Shown: one piece after another, positions 26,439 through 35,176 of the stretch | Layout of the letters: the number at the start of each line of letters is the position of its first letter | How positions within the stretch are numbered: the stretch's first letter is position 1 | Source of the DNA: Acidovorax sp. | Lineage (GTDB): Bacteria; Pseudomonadota; Gammaproteobacteria; Burkholderiales; Burkholderiaceae_C | Direction of reading: 5' to 3' | Assembly: GCF_016783915.1 (NCBI RefSeq) | Contig: NZ_JADHVT010000001.1 | Location: 57,655-121,654 of the forward strand | DNA: 64,000 nucleotides | Notes under the pieces: generated by a model | The model's input: the letters and a program-made list of their open reading frames with translations, nothing else | The model's database searches: none | What the model was told of the DNA's origin: nothing | Position numbers and translations under genes: made by a program

Positions 26439-27697
26439 CGGGTGTTTCTTTTTCTTGCAAGAGCATAAACATGGGATGCAATGGCCTGCGCGGCACGATC
26501 ATGTTTCGCAAAATTGGCGCGGCTCACTGGCGTACCGCCAGCTAAACCACGGTCGAGCAGTGTCGTCAGCATTGCTGGATTGTCAGCCCTCTCGCTCATG
26601 CCAAACAGGGAATAGTCGATTCCAGTGCTGCGAACGTAAGGCGAATAGCCGATATTAATGATGCGTTTTCCTGCGAAATGCGCCTGCACGCCAACTGTGG
26701 TGATCTGTACCACAACCTGGTCGGCTGCCATCAGCAACGGCAGCAGCGGTTCGCATTCAGGCTGACTCCAGTGAATCCGCGGGTGCAGCGGAGGCGGCGT
26801 GAACGCACGCCACTCGTTCGGGTGATAGCGCACTACGAGACATGCGCTGGGTCGCGCCTCAACCCATTCGACGAGTTGCCGCTGTAGCTCATCGCCTAAA
26901 CCACTGCCAGCAAGTTCCGCTGGCAGCGACTGAGCAGCCTCTAGATGGCCAGCCCAGAGCACTATGTTCTGTCCACGCCAGCCGCGCTGAGCGCGCCAAG
27001 CCGCTCCAAGCGATGCGGCTTCATCTGTCACGAGACTGTCGAATGCTGGGTTACCGGTAACAAAAATCTTTTTCGCGTCTATGCCTGCAGCGATGAGATT
27101 CCCGCGAGTTGCTTCGCACAACACAGTCAAGCAGTCGGCCTGGACAGCTCTGCGTAAAAACGGGTCGCCCTGTAGAGAGAACAAATCAACCATGGTCAGA
27201 CACGGAATGCCCAACTCGACCGCAGCCTCGATTGCTGCTTGCTCGCTCCGCGGCGAGTTGGTAGTGATCACCACATCGACCAGCAAATGACGCAGTACCG
27301 CGCGGAAAAAACTGACTGGTAGGAACGCATTGCGCCCCTCCTGCTCCCAGAGCGCCCAAGCTGCCTCCTCCCCGTCACGCTCGACCCACTCAAGAAAATT
27401 GAAACCGAGATATGCGAGCGACTCCTCGCGCGTAACAGACGGGTGGCCGCTACTAGTCACAGCAAGCAGCCGCTCGCCATAGGCAAGCGCACGCTTACCG
27501 CCCGGTAGCATCGTGAAATCACGAAAGCCAAGAGGCTTCTCGCCTGCCGCTCGCGCGGCGTTGAAGGCAGTAGTGAGCGCCATCACACGAATTTCGCTGT
27601 CAGGCAACCGTTCGCGGATCGCGCGCATGACTGGGAGGCACATTTCAATATGCCCGCCCCCATAGCTAACCAACAGTATCCGCGCGTGCCGCGTCAC
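26435..27697 (-). CDS. GT-B-like glycosyltransferase of unknown specificity
   Basis: About 420 residues with a GT-B-like layout: ARILLVSYGGGHIEMCLPVMRAI at the start, VDVVITTNSPRSEQAA in the N-terminal lobe, a second lobe with IVLWAGHLEAA, ACLVVRYHPNEWRAF and DQVVVQITTVGVQAHFAGKRIINIGYSP. The adjacency to neuA makes it a candidate transferase for the CMP-activated acid. It is not a recognisable GT42/GT52 sialyltransferase. The GTG at 27697 has an AAGG ribosome site; a TTG at 27736 would add 13 residues and overlap the methyltransferase gene. Confidence 0.65.
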   Translation of the reverse strand: MTRHARILLVSYGGGHIEMCLPVMRAIRERLPDSEIRVMALTTAFNAARAAGEKPLGFRDFTMLPGGKRALAYGERLLAVTSSGHPSVTREESLAYLGFNFLEWVERDGEEAAWALWEQEGRNAFLPVSFFRAVLRHLLVDVVITTNSPRSEQAAIEAAVELGIPCLTMVDLFSLQGDPFLRRAVQADCLTVLCEATRGNLIAAGIDAKKIFVTGNPAFDSLVTDEAASLGAAWRAQRGWRGQNIVLWAGHLEAAQSLPAELAGSGLGDELQRQLVEWVEARPSACLVVRYHPNEWRAFTPPPLHPRIHWSQPECEPLLPLLMAADQVVVQITTVGVQAHFAGKRIINIGYSPYVRSTGIDYSLFGMSERADNPAMLTTLLDRGLAGGTPVSRANFAKHDRAAQAIASHVYALARKRNTR

Positions 27698-27722
27698 GTC
27701 GATGGCCTTAAGGGCTGTTCGT

Positions 27723-28496
27723 TCATATTCTTTCAATTACCAAAAGGTGCCAATTCATGAGTAAGGGTCCGCTAATCTGGAGCCGGGTCTCAGGCGCCCC
27801 TGCACTCTCTCTAGACAAAACGGTATAAGTGCCCATTGCATCGCGGTTGGCGGGTCGCGGGATATCAATATCAATTGCAAACGGCTGTTGGCGAGTGATT
27901 CGATAACCATATTTCGCTACATGGCGCGCGACCGACGGTATCGAATAAATGTTGTAAAAAGAACTCCGGTTGCGTACATGTTCGTTAACCTCAATCTTGC
28001 ACGAGATATCGCCATCGTAAAACAGGCTGGTCAGCGCAATCCAGCGTGGATTGAGTCGGCTGAAAATCGCATCCAAAGGTTGTTCGAAACCCGGCAGCCA
28101 AGACAGTGTCTGCAGGCTCACTACTCCATCAACATCGGCCCGAGGCGCAAGGTTAAACCAGTCGCCTTCAACAAACGAAAGGTTGGTAGCCTGCCGCTCG
28201 AGAGCGAAATGGCCCGCGAGTGCGACCAGCGCATCCGAATAGTCAATTCCGAGAAACCGAGTTGCGGCGTGACGCTGAGAGAGGTAGTAGGTTGCAGCAC
28301 CCGCGCCGCAGCCAAGGTCGACTACCAAATCAGACTCGGCGCAAAGGCCACTGACAAACTCCGAAAAATGTTTGGTCGACTGCTTCTGCTCAAGCCATTG
28401 CGCTAGGTGGTAAGCGTAAGCAACCTTGTCGATGTCTCGCCACTCGTCAACGCGCTGCGTAGAGACATGTGCGAGCGAGTCTGGAGTCATGGACAT
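27723..28496 (-). CDS. Class I SAM-dependent methyltransferase
   Basis: About 257 residues. The SAM-binding motif VVDLGCGAGAATYYLS is near residue 60, with FLGIDYSDALV and VEGDWFNL as motifs II and III. The C-terminal half (NIYSIPSVARHVAKYGYR) is specific to this protein. It may methylate an O or N of the nonulosonic acid or its substituent; N-methylated acetimidoyl groups are known on Legionella legionaminic acid, but a link is only inference. Start ambiguous among TTG 28499, ATG 28496 and ATG 28490. Confidence 0.8.
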   Translation of the reverse strand: MSMTPDSLAHVSTQRVDEWRDIDKVAYAYHLAQWLEQKQSTKHFSEFVSGLCAESDLVVDLGCGAGAATYYLSQRHAATRFLGIDYSDALVALAGHFALERQATNLSFVEGDWFNLAPRADVDGVVSLQTLSWLPGFEQPLDAIFSRLNPRWIALTSLFYDGDISCKIEVNEHVRNRSSFYNIYSIPSVARHVAKYGYRITRQQPFAIDIDIPRPANRDAMGTYTVLSRESAGAPETRLQISGPLLMNWHLLVIERI

Positions 28497-28543
28497 CAAC
28501 TTACTTTCTGCTTCAGACGGTCAGAACAGAATTTCGTTGAACA

Positions 28544-29851
28544 TCAGAAAAAATCCACATAGCGCCGGAATTCCGCAGGCGGCACCACGAACAGCATTTC
28601 ATCCCACTCAGCACGCTTGATCTCAGCGAACTCTGCGACAAAGTCAGCGCCCAAGCCCTTACAAAGCGTTTGGTCGGCCTCCAGCGCATTAAGTGCATCG
28701 GGCAAACTTGCTGGCAGGCGTTTGATGCCACGTGCAGCAAGTTCGGCCAAGCTGAATTGGTAGAGGTTTTCATTGCAAGGCTGGCCAGGATCGAGCTTTC
28801 GCTGAATGCCGTCCAGACCGGCATGAATAACGGCCGCAGTCAGCAAGTAAGGGTTGGCTGATGCGTCTGGCACCCGCAGCTCAAGTCGCCCTCCTGGGAT
28901 GCGTACAAAGGCCGTGCGATTGTTGTCGCCCCAAGCGATGTTGATGGGCGCCCAAGTTGCACCCGAACGCGAGCCGCGTGATACCAAACGACGGTAGGAA
29001 TTGACACAGGGAGCGGCAATTGCGGTGAGGCCTGGCGCGTGCGCAATCAATCCACCCAGGAAATGGTACGCCAGTTGCGACAAACCCATGCCGCGAGAGT
29101 CGGAGGCATCCTCGAAAGCATTATCTCCAAACTGCCTACCAGCGGACATGTGCATATGCAAGCCGCTGCCCGACCGCTCGGCAAACGGCTTGGGCATGAA
29201 AGAACACAGCAGGCCATACTTTCTGGCAATCGCCTGAGCCGCCATCTTAAAGTAGGTGAGGTTATCCGCCGTTCGCAATCCATCAGCGTAGGTAAAGTTC
29301 ATCTCGAACTGGCCGTTGGCATCTTCATGGTCAATTTGATAAACGTCGATACCAGCACTGCCTAATGCTGCCCGCAACTCCACTAGAAAGTCAGACACCG
29401 AGGACAGGTGACGGAAGTCGTAGCATGGTTTGTCAAGTGACTCTGATTCCGTTGCAACGACCCAGCTACCAGCAGTTGCCCCTGGCCGGAGCAGAAAGAA
29501 CTCCGGCTCCAGGCCCGTGAAAAACTCCAAACCGGTCGTTTCACGGAAATCGGCCAACGCCTTCTTAGCAATCACGCGTGAGTCGAATGCATGAGGCTTG
29601 CCGTCAACATGCCCATCGCAAGCAACGCTGGCTGTTGACGTCATCCAAGGCACCGGGCGAATCGAGTCACGGTCGCCGATAGCCATGAACTCCCGGCCAT
29701 GGGGCTCCATACCCATGCCGGCTATTGCAAAACCTGCAAAACCTGCGCCTGCGCCAAAGATCATCTCCTTGTGCTTGCCTGGCACCAGCTTCGCCTTAGG
29801 GCGACCGTGGATATCCACAAACTGAGCAAGATAGTATTCAAAGTCAGCCAT
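28544..29851 (-). CDS. glnT: Type III glutamine synthetase-like ligase (GlnT family)
   Basis: 435 residues of the GlnA superfamily. Active-site strands are intact: GLEPEFFLL and GQFEMNFTYADG (metal glutamates), SGLHMHMS, VNSYRRLVSRGSRSG, NRTAFVRIPGGRLELRVPDASANPYL. The N-terminus (EYYLAQFVDIHGRPKAKLVP) fits the GlnT/type III group, whose members include gamma-glutamylmethylamide synthetases joining glutamate to small amines. Found between asnB and a methyltransferase in a glycan cluster, it may amidate or glutamylate a sugar-linked substrate rather than assimilate ammonia. The housekeeping glnA is not in this window. Confidence 0.85.
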   Translation of the reverse strand: MADFEYYLAQFVDIHGRPKAKLVPGKHKEMIFGAGAGFAGFAIAGMGMEPHGREFMAIGDRDSIRPVPWMTSTASVACDGHVDGKPHAFDSRVIAKKALADFRETTGLEFFTGLEPEFFLLRPGATAGSWVVATESESLDKPCYDFRHLSSVSDFLVELRAALGSAGIDVYQIDHEDANGQFEMNFTYADGLRTADNLTYFKMAAQAIARKYGLLCSFMPKPFAERSGSGLHMHMSAGRQFGDNAFEDASDSRGMGLSQLAYHFLGGLIAHAPGLTAIAAPCVNSYRRLVSRGSRSGATWAPINIAWGDNNRTAFVRIPGGRLELRVPDASANPYLLTAAVIHAGLDGIQRKLDPGQPCNENLYQFSLAELAARGIKRLPASLPDALNALEADQTLCKGLGADFVAEFAEIKRAEWDEMLFVVPPAEFRRYVDFF

Positions 29852-29878
29852 GGTCCTGCTGTCTCCACCTGGTGATTC

Positions 29879-31633
29879 TTAATTGTTTTCGGGAAAGAAC
29901 TCTTGTAGCCAAAGCTTGGCCATGAGCACGGTGCGCAGTTGCTTGGTGTGATTGTGCAGACCGCTGCGGTGCTCATCCAGCATGACCTGCAGTTCACTAC
30001 GATCAAAACGCCCACCGTCGGGCAGCGCAAGAACCTCCCGCGCCCATTGATATAGCGGACCTTTGATCCAGTCGCCTATGGGCAGCGTGGGCATAGTCTT
30101 AGGTCGGAACACAAAATCGCGGTCGAAATAACTCTCCGCCGCTTTCTTGAGGAAGTACTTACCAACACCCTGATAGAACTTGGATGTTATGGGCAAACGT
30201 GCAAACAACTCACTCACCCGATGGTCCAGGAAAGGTGCCCGCCCTTCAATGGACCAGCAAGCGCCCATGCGATCACCCTTAACAGTGTTGTTACCGGGCA
30301 TGAGCGACGTCAGCTCATATGCAGCAACTTGCTCCATCGGCTCTAAGTCACGAAATGGCTCGATGATGCTCATGAACTTGTCGAGCGCGCCTTCAGCATG
30401 AGGCTGAAAAGTCGGATTCATCATGCGCTTTCGGTCTTTTTCGGTGCTATAGCTGATAAGGTCGAAATAGCTGCGCATCGAAAAATTGGCACGCGTCATC
30501 TCTGAGAAGAACTGCTCGTTGTGACGGAACCCCAGCATGACTTCGTCCGGTCCGTCGCCGGTAAACATGACAATCTTGCCCATCTCGTGCGCCTTGCGAG
30601 ACAGCAGGTAAAACAGGAAAAAGGAGAAATCTCCATGCGGTTGCTCTGCATGCTTCACCACCGAATGAGCGATTTCTGGAATATCGGAAGGCCGGATATC
30701 CAGTGCACACAGGTTGATATTCAGGTCCGCCGCCACGCGCTCAGCGTAGGCATACTCTGAGAAACCTTTGTCTTCGATACGCAGTCCAATCGCATCCAGC
30801 CGAGGACGATTCCACTGAGGCACTAGTCGGTTCGCAACAACCGACGAGTCCACTCCGCCCGAGAGAAAAAGGCCACCATCCACATCGAAACGCATCTGCA
30901 GATTGACTGCTTCATCTAGGGCGCACTCTAGGTCGGCCTGTGACACATCGACTCGCTCCCCATCTAACGGCCAACTCCAGTAGCGCACGGGCTCGGAAAA
31001 GTGGCCACCACCGTAGCGGATGAAAGTACCGGGCGATAAGTGGCGGATCCCCTCAAAGCAGGTTTCCGGCGGTGGGCAATAATTAAAGGTGAATACATTG
31101 CCCAGCGCACCTTCATTCACTTTGCGCTCGAATTTGGGCAGCGCAAGGATAGCTTTCATTTCACTGGCAAATGCCATACCGCCTTGGTACGGAGCATAAA
31201 AGCAGGGCTTGATACCTTGGCGATCGCGGGCCAGCATACCGGTCTGTGAGCGCTGGTCCCAGATAAAGAAGGCGAACATGCCGACAAGATCGTCAAGCAT
31301 CTTTTCCCCCTTTTCACACCATAGGTGCACCAGCACTTCGGTGTCGCAGCGCGACTTGAACTTGTAACCCTTGGCCTTTAGTTGTTCGCGCAACTCGATG
31401 AAGTTAAAAATCTCGCCATTGAAGACGACCCAGACCTTGCCATCCGTGCTCGACATTGGCTGCATGCCATTCTCGGGATCAACTACGGCGAGGCGGGCAT
31501 GCCCTAGAACGGCCCCCCCCAAGTCTTCGACTCCTTGCTCATCAACTCCGCGGTACTTGATACTGTCGATCATCTTCCACACGTCGCCTTTGGTCACGCC
31601 TTCAGCGTTAACCACACCCGCTATTCCACACAT
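29879..31633 (-). CDS. asnB: Asparagine synthetase (glutamine-hydrolysing)-like amidotransferase
   Basis: 584 residues. The class II glutaminase domain starts MCGIAGVVN with the nucleophile Cys2, and VVFNGEIFNF follows. The synthetase domain has the PP-loop LSGGVDSSVVANRL and MFTGDGPDEVMLGF. Ribosome site AAGGAC precedes the ATG. AsnB paralogues in polysaccharide clusters often amidate a sugar carboxylate or similar group instead of making free asparagine. Both active sites look intact. It sits between gcvPB (10-base gap) and the glutamine synthetase-like gene. Confidence 0.88.
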   Translation of the reverse strand: MCGIAGVVNAEGVTKGDVWKMIDSIKYRGVDEQGVEDLGGAVLGHARLAVVDPENGMQPMSSTDGKVWVVFNGEIFNFIELREQLKAKGYKFKSRCDTEVLVHLWCEKGEKMLDDLVGMFAFFIWDQRSQTGMLARDRQGIKPCFYAPYQGGMAFASEMKAILALPKFERKVNEGALGNVFTFNYCPPPETCFEGIRHLSPGTFIRYGGGHFSEPVRYWSWPLDGERVDVSQADLECALDEAVNLQMRFDVDGGLFLSGGVDSSVVANRLVPQWNRPRLDAIGLRIEDKGFSEYAYAERVAADLNINLCALDIRPSDIPEIAHSVVKHAEQPHGDFSFFLFYLLSRKAHEMGKIVMFTGDGPDEVMLGFRHNEQFFSEMTRANFSMRSYFDLISYSTEKDRKRMMNPTFQPHAEGALDKFMSIIEPFRDLEPMEQVAAYELTSLMPGNNTVKGDRMGACWSIEGRAPFLDHRVSELFARLPITSKFYQGVGKYFLKKAAESYFDRDFVFRPKTMPTLPIGDWIKGPLYQWAREVLALPDGGRFDRSELQVMLDEHRSGLHNHTKQLRTVLMAKLWLQEFFPENN

Positions 31634-31642
31634 GGCTAGTCC

Positions 31643-33064
31643 TTAAGTCTTGATATCGAGTCGCGCAATCTTGCGGCTCAGGGGAGCTCTGTCGACCAAT
31701 GCCTCATCTGTCGCGTCTTCATTGAAGACGCGCTGGAAAATCTCAACCTGACGGTCAAGACTGGCTTTCGTTTCAGTCTCGGTGGGCTCGATAAGCATGG
31801 CCGACTTGAGATCACCCGGGAAATACACGCAACCCGCGCCCACTAATGTGGGTGGATGAATGCCGTAGTCAATGAGTCGTTTGGCAAACTGACGAGCAGA
31901 AGTATTGAGCCTTTCGCCGGACAGCAAGGTTTCATGCTTGCAGACTTGGCGATATACCGGCGGCAACATGGGTGCCAACCGGTGCTGCAGATAGTTGGCA
32001 TTGAGTACCGCATTCTCCGAAGCCTCGCGCAATCCCTGCGCCCCCATTGTGCGCAGATAGCCATAGGCGCGCAGCAACACCCCCACATGGCCATGAAAGC
32101 TCTTCATTCGGCCAACGGACAGCAAACGATCGCTGTCCGGCTGGGCAATGCCATTCTTGCGGGTCACGACTGGGCCGGGCAAGTAGTCTGCAAGAGCGGC
32201 TTTCACCGCCACAGGGCCAGCCCCCGGGCCGCCTCCGCCATGTGGCGTAGAGAACGTCTTGTGCACATTCACATGCACCACATCAAACCCCATGTCACCA
32301 GGACGGACGATTCCCATCAACGCATTCAGATTTGCGCCGTCGTAGTACAGCAGTGACCCGTTGGCGTGCACGGCATCCGCGATATCCACGATCTGATCTT
32401 CAAACAAACCCAAGGTAGAAGGATTGGTCAGCATGAAGGCTGCCACATCAGGCGTCAACATCTCGCGCAGGGACACCATATCCACGCGACCCTTGATATC
32501 CGAAGGAACGATCCGGCACTCGAACCCAGCCATGGCCGCTGACGCGGGGTTGGTGCCATGGGCCGAATCAGGGACTAACACCACCGAACGTCGGGAGCCA
32601 ATATGGGAAAAATGTTTGCGGATTACCAGCAGACCCGCTAACTCACCATGGGCTCCAGCGGCAGGCGCCAAGCAGCAGGCGTCCATGCCGGTGATTTCAC
32701 TCACCATTTCCTGAAGACGTTCATACAACTCCCACAGACCGCGCAAAGTGTCCGAATCCTGCATGGGATGGGCGTTCTCGAAGCCAGGCAAATGAGCAAG
32801 CGCATCATTGCGCTTCGGGTTGTACTTCATCGTGCACGAACCCAGTGGATAAGGTCCGTTGTCCACCCCATGGGATTCCTGGCTCAGGCGAGTGAAGTGA
32901 CGCACGACATCCACTTCACCCACTTCGGGCAAGCCAATTGCAGTGCGCTGACGAGCAAAGGATGGCAGCACTGGTGCCATGAGAGCCCCGCCTGCAAAAA
33001 CGTCGCTGGCCGAGCCAGGGCGATGTAAATCAATAATGGACTGAGAGGGAGACGTGGCTGACAT
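31643..33064 (-). CDS. gcvPB: Glycine dehydrogenase (decarboxylating) subunit 2
   Basis: 473 residues of the PLP-carrying half of split P-protein: VDNGPYPLGSCTMKYNPK, DSAHGTNPASAAMAGF, and Schiff-base K269 in VNVHKTFSTPHGGGGPG. Together with GcvPA it decarboxylates glycine and passes an aminomethyl group to lipoyl-GcvH. Proteobacteria usually carry one fused GcvP, and no gcvH or gcvT is near, so a copy in a glycan cluster is out of place. ATG 33064 follows the gcvPA TGA by one base and has a CAGGAG ribosome site. Confidence 0.9.
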   Translation of the reverse strand: MSATSPSQSIIDLHRPGSASDVFAGGALMAPVLPSFARQRTAIGLPEVGEVDVVRHFTRLSQESHGVDNGPYPLGSCTMKYNPKRNDALAHLPGFENAHPMQDSDTLRGLWELYERLQEMVSEITGMDACCLAPAAGAHGELAGLLVIRKHFSHIGSRRSVVLVPDSAHGTNPASAAMAGFECRIVPSDIKGRVDMVSLREMLTPDVAAFMLTNPSTLGLFEDQIVDIADAVHANGSLLYYDGANLNALMGIVRPGDMGFDVVHVNVHKTFSTPHGGGGPGAGPVAVKAALADYLPGPVVTRKNGIAQPDSDRLLSVGRMKSFHGHVGVLLRAYGYLRTMGAQGLREASENAVLNANYLQHRLAPMLPPVYRQVCKHETLLSGERLNTSARQFAKRLIDYGIHPPTLVGAGCVYFPGDLKSAMLIEPTETETKASLDRQVEIFQRVFNEDATDEALVDRAPLSRKIARLDIKT

Positions 33065-33065
33065 A

Positions 33066-34466
33066 TCAGGACTCCTGCAGGCACGCACTCGCGTGTTTCA
33101 CATACGCCTGTAAATCGGCATGACTCTTGGTCTCTGTCGCGGCAATCAGCAAGCCTCTTTCATGACCCACGAGCAACTTATCGATCGGCACGCCTGCAAA
33201 AACACCGCGATTGCACATGCGAGCACAGAACATGGCTGCATCCATTGGCAGTTCGACGGCAAACTCGTTGAAATGGTCGCCGCTGCGCAGTAACTTGACT
33301 CCCTCCAACCCCGTGACCAGCTCACGCAGCTGTAACGCTTTGGCTGCATTCGTTTGAGCGATACGCATGAAGTTGCGTTCGCCCAGACAGGCCAGATAAA
33401 TTGCCACACGAATAGCATTGAGGGCTTGGTTGGAGCAGATGTGGCTCGTCGCCTTGTCACGGGCTACATGCTGCTCTCGATCCTCCTTTACCAATGCATA
33501 ACCAAGCTTTCCATTGAGGTCATGCACTCTGCCGACCAGACGACCAGGCAGATAACGTTCAAGGGGTTTGGCGCACGCGATGATGCCAACATAGGGCCCA
33601 CCAGCACTCAGGGGCAAGCCCAGAGGCTGCCCTTCGCATACCACGATGTCTGCACCAAGCGTGCCAGGCGCTTCCAGCCAGCCGCAAAGGAAGGGATTAA
33701 CACATACTGCAAGCAGCACATTGTTCGATTGACAAACCTGTGCAATCGCCTGGACATCCTCAATCACCCCCAAGGCATTCGGGCTTTGCAAGACAACACC
33801 AGCCACGTCACCAGCCAAGACCATATCCGCAATCGCTGCGATGTCTGCCATGCCAGTGTGTAAATCCTGTCCTACATACACCAGCTGAACGCCGCGGGGC
33901 ATCAAGTAGGTGTCGAGTACCTCGCGATATTGCTGCCAGACAGCTTGAGCAACCACCACACGGCGTTTGCCGCTGGCAGAGCACATCATCCAGCAAGATT
34001 CGGCCAATGCGGTGGCGCCGTCGTAGACGGAGCAGTTCACACAGTCCTGCCCCAAAAGACGCCCTACCAGCACCTGGAACTCATACAGCGCTTGGAGCAG
34101 ACCCTGACTCATTTCAGGCTGATAGGGGGTATACGCGGTCAAAAACTCCCCGCGCGAGACCATGGCATCCACTACTGCCGGAATGTAGTGCTCGTAAGCA
34201 CCACAGCCGAGGAAACTAGAGTGGGACTGCACTGTGGCGTTCATATCCGCCATGGCGCGGACGTCACGCATGAGCTCCCATTCACTGAGAGCGGGGGGCA
34301 ACCTGAGCGCACGACGCAGCCGCACCTGCGCGGGTACATCAGCAAACAGCTGCTCTATCGAATGAAGCCCCATCACTTCCAGCATGGCTTCGACATCCGA
34401 GCCCGTGTGCACGTTAAAGCCGACGGGCGTTCTCTGCGTCACAGAGTCATTCTGTCTTTGGTTCAC
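33066..34466 (-). CDS. gcvPA: Glycine dehydrogenase (decarboxylating) subunit 1
   Basis: 466 residues matching the N-terminal half of P-protein: FLGCGAYEHYIPAVVD, TAYTPYQPEMSQGLLQALYEFQ, SVYDGATALAES, and GPYVGIIACAKPLERYLPGRLVGR. This subunit folds like the PLP domain but lacks the cofactor lysine; it forms the heterotetramer with GcvPB. GTG start at 34466. A -10 hexamer TATAAT lies about 55 bases upstream on this strand, so it may head a sub-operon running gcvPA-gcvPB-asnB-glnT-methyltransferase. Confidence 0.9.
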   Translation of the reverse strand: MNQRQNDSVTQRTPVGFNVHTGSDVEAMLEVMGLHSIEQLFADVPAQVRLRRALRLPPALSEWELMRDVRAMADMNATVQSHSSFLGCGAYEHYIPAVVDAMVSRGEFLTAYTPYQPEMSQGLLQALYEFQVLVGRLLGQDCVNCSVYDGATALAESCWMMCSASGKRRVVVAQAVWQQYREVLDTYLMPRGVQLVYVGQDLHTGMADIAAIADMVLAGDVAGVVLQSPNALGVIEDVQAIAQVCQSNNVLLAVCVNPFLCGWLEAPGTLGADIVVCEGQPLGLPLSAGGPYVGIIACAKPLERYLPGRLVGRVHDLNGKLGYALVKEDREQHVARDKATSHICSNQALNAIRVAIYLACLGERNFMRIAQTNAAKALQLRELVTGLEGVKLLRSGDHFNEFAVELPMDAAMFCARMCNRGVFAGVPIDKLLVGHERGLLIAATETKSHADLQAYVKHASACLQES

Positions 34467-34521
34467 GGGATCAAAGCACCTGCTGAAAGGCGCGAAGTTG
34501 GACGAAAAAATGGGTAAAAAG

Positions 34522-34527
34522 ATTATA
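34522..34527 (-). promoter_or_regulatory. Consensus -10 hexamer upstream of gcvPA
   Basis: Read on the minus strand, 34527-34522 is a perfect TATAAT in the 155-base gap between the sugar transferase and gcvPA genes. No good -35 is found at 16-18 bases, so activator dependence or a weak promoter is possible. It is the largest gap in the cluster. Confidence 0.4.
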
Positions 34528-34621
34528 GGGAGGCACCTCTTTCGAGACCACGAGGTAACGAACCCTCAACCCATGGTTTCAAGAGTAGCATGCACAGCTT
34601 CCTCGTTGCCGCATGGCGAAA

Positions 34622-35176
34622 CTAATTCGAAGCCGCCCCCCCAAGTCGCCTGATGGTCCAGACCAGTATTTGGAGGTCAAGCCAAATGCTCGCTTCACGG
34701 GCGTAGCGCAGATCCGCATTGAGCCGCTGCTCATAGGTCGCTTCAGACCGATACAACGCTTGTGCAAGCCCTGTGATGCCGGGACGCACGCTGCAACGCT
34801 CCGCCCAGTCGGCTTCCGTGTAGAGGCTGCGCTGCACCGGCACATCTGGACGCGGACCGACCAGGCTCATATCACCCTTCAACACATTAATAAGCTGGGG
34901 CAGCTCGTCGATGCTAGTGCGGCGGATGAAGCGACCCACGCGAGTGATACGCGGATCCTTATCGGTGGTGAAATAGGGGCCCATTCGCGCGGCGTTTTTC
35001 ACCATGCTGCGAAATTTGTACATACCAAATTCACGCCCATTCAGCCCTAGCCGGGTCTGTCGGAAAACCACCGGGAATCCTGTTTCTAAAGCAATCGCCA
35101 GCACAGCACCTAGCAGCAGCGGGCTCAGGACCAGCAGCGCCACCAAGGAAAGCACGATATCCACGCCCCGCTTCAA
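34622..35176 (-). CDS. PglC-like undecaprenyl-phosphate phosphoglycosyl transferase
   Basis: A 184-residue monotopic phosphoglycosyl transferase: N-terminal re-entrant hydrophobic helix ([21 protein letters not shown]), then [49 protein letters not shown] (with the catalytic Asp-Glu dyad in IDELPQ) and RPGITGLAQ. The short form (about 200 residues) is like PglC, which loads diacetylbacillosamine-1-phosphate on the lipid carrier. The UDP-sugar made midway through this cluster would be a fitting substrate. TTG start overlapping the aldolase stop (TTGA). Confidence 0.9.
   Translation of the reverse strand: MKRGVDIVLSLVALLVLSPLLLGAVLAIALETGFPVVFRQTRLGLNGREFGMYKFRSMVKNAARMGPYFTTDKDPRITRVGRFIRRTSIDELPQLINVLKGDMSLVGPRPDVPVQRSLYTEADWAERCSVRPGITGLAQALYRSEATYEQRLNADLRYAREASIWLDLQILVWTIRRLGGAASN

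Noticed and set aside
26435..27697. Identification as a sialyltransferase of family GT42 or GT52
   Set aside because: I cannot see the motifs of those families; only the neighbourhood suggests nonulosonic acid transfer.
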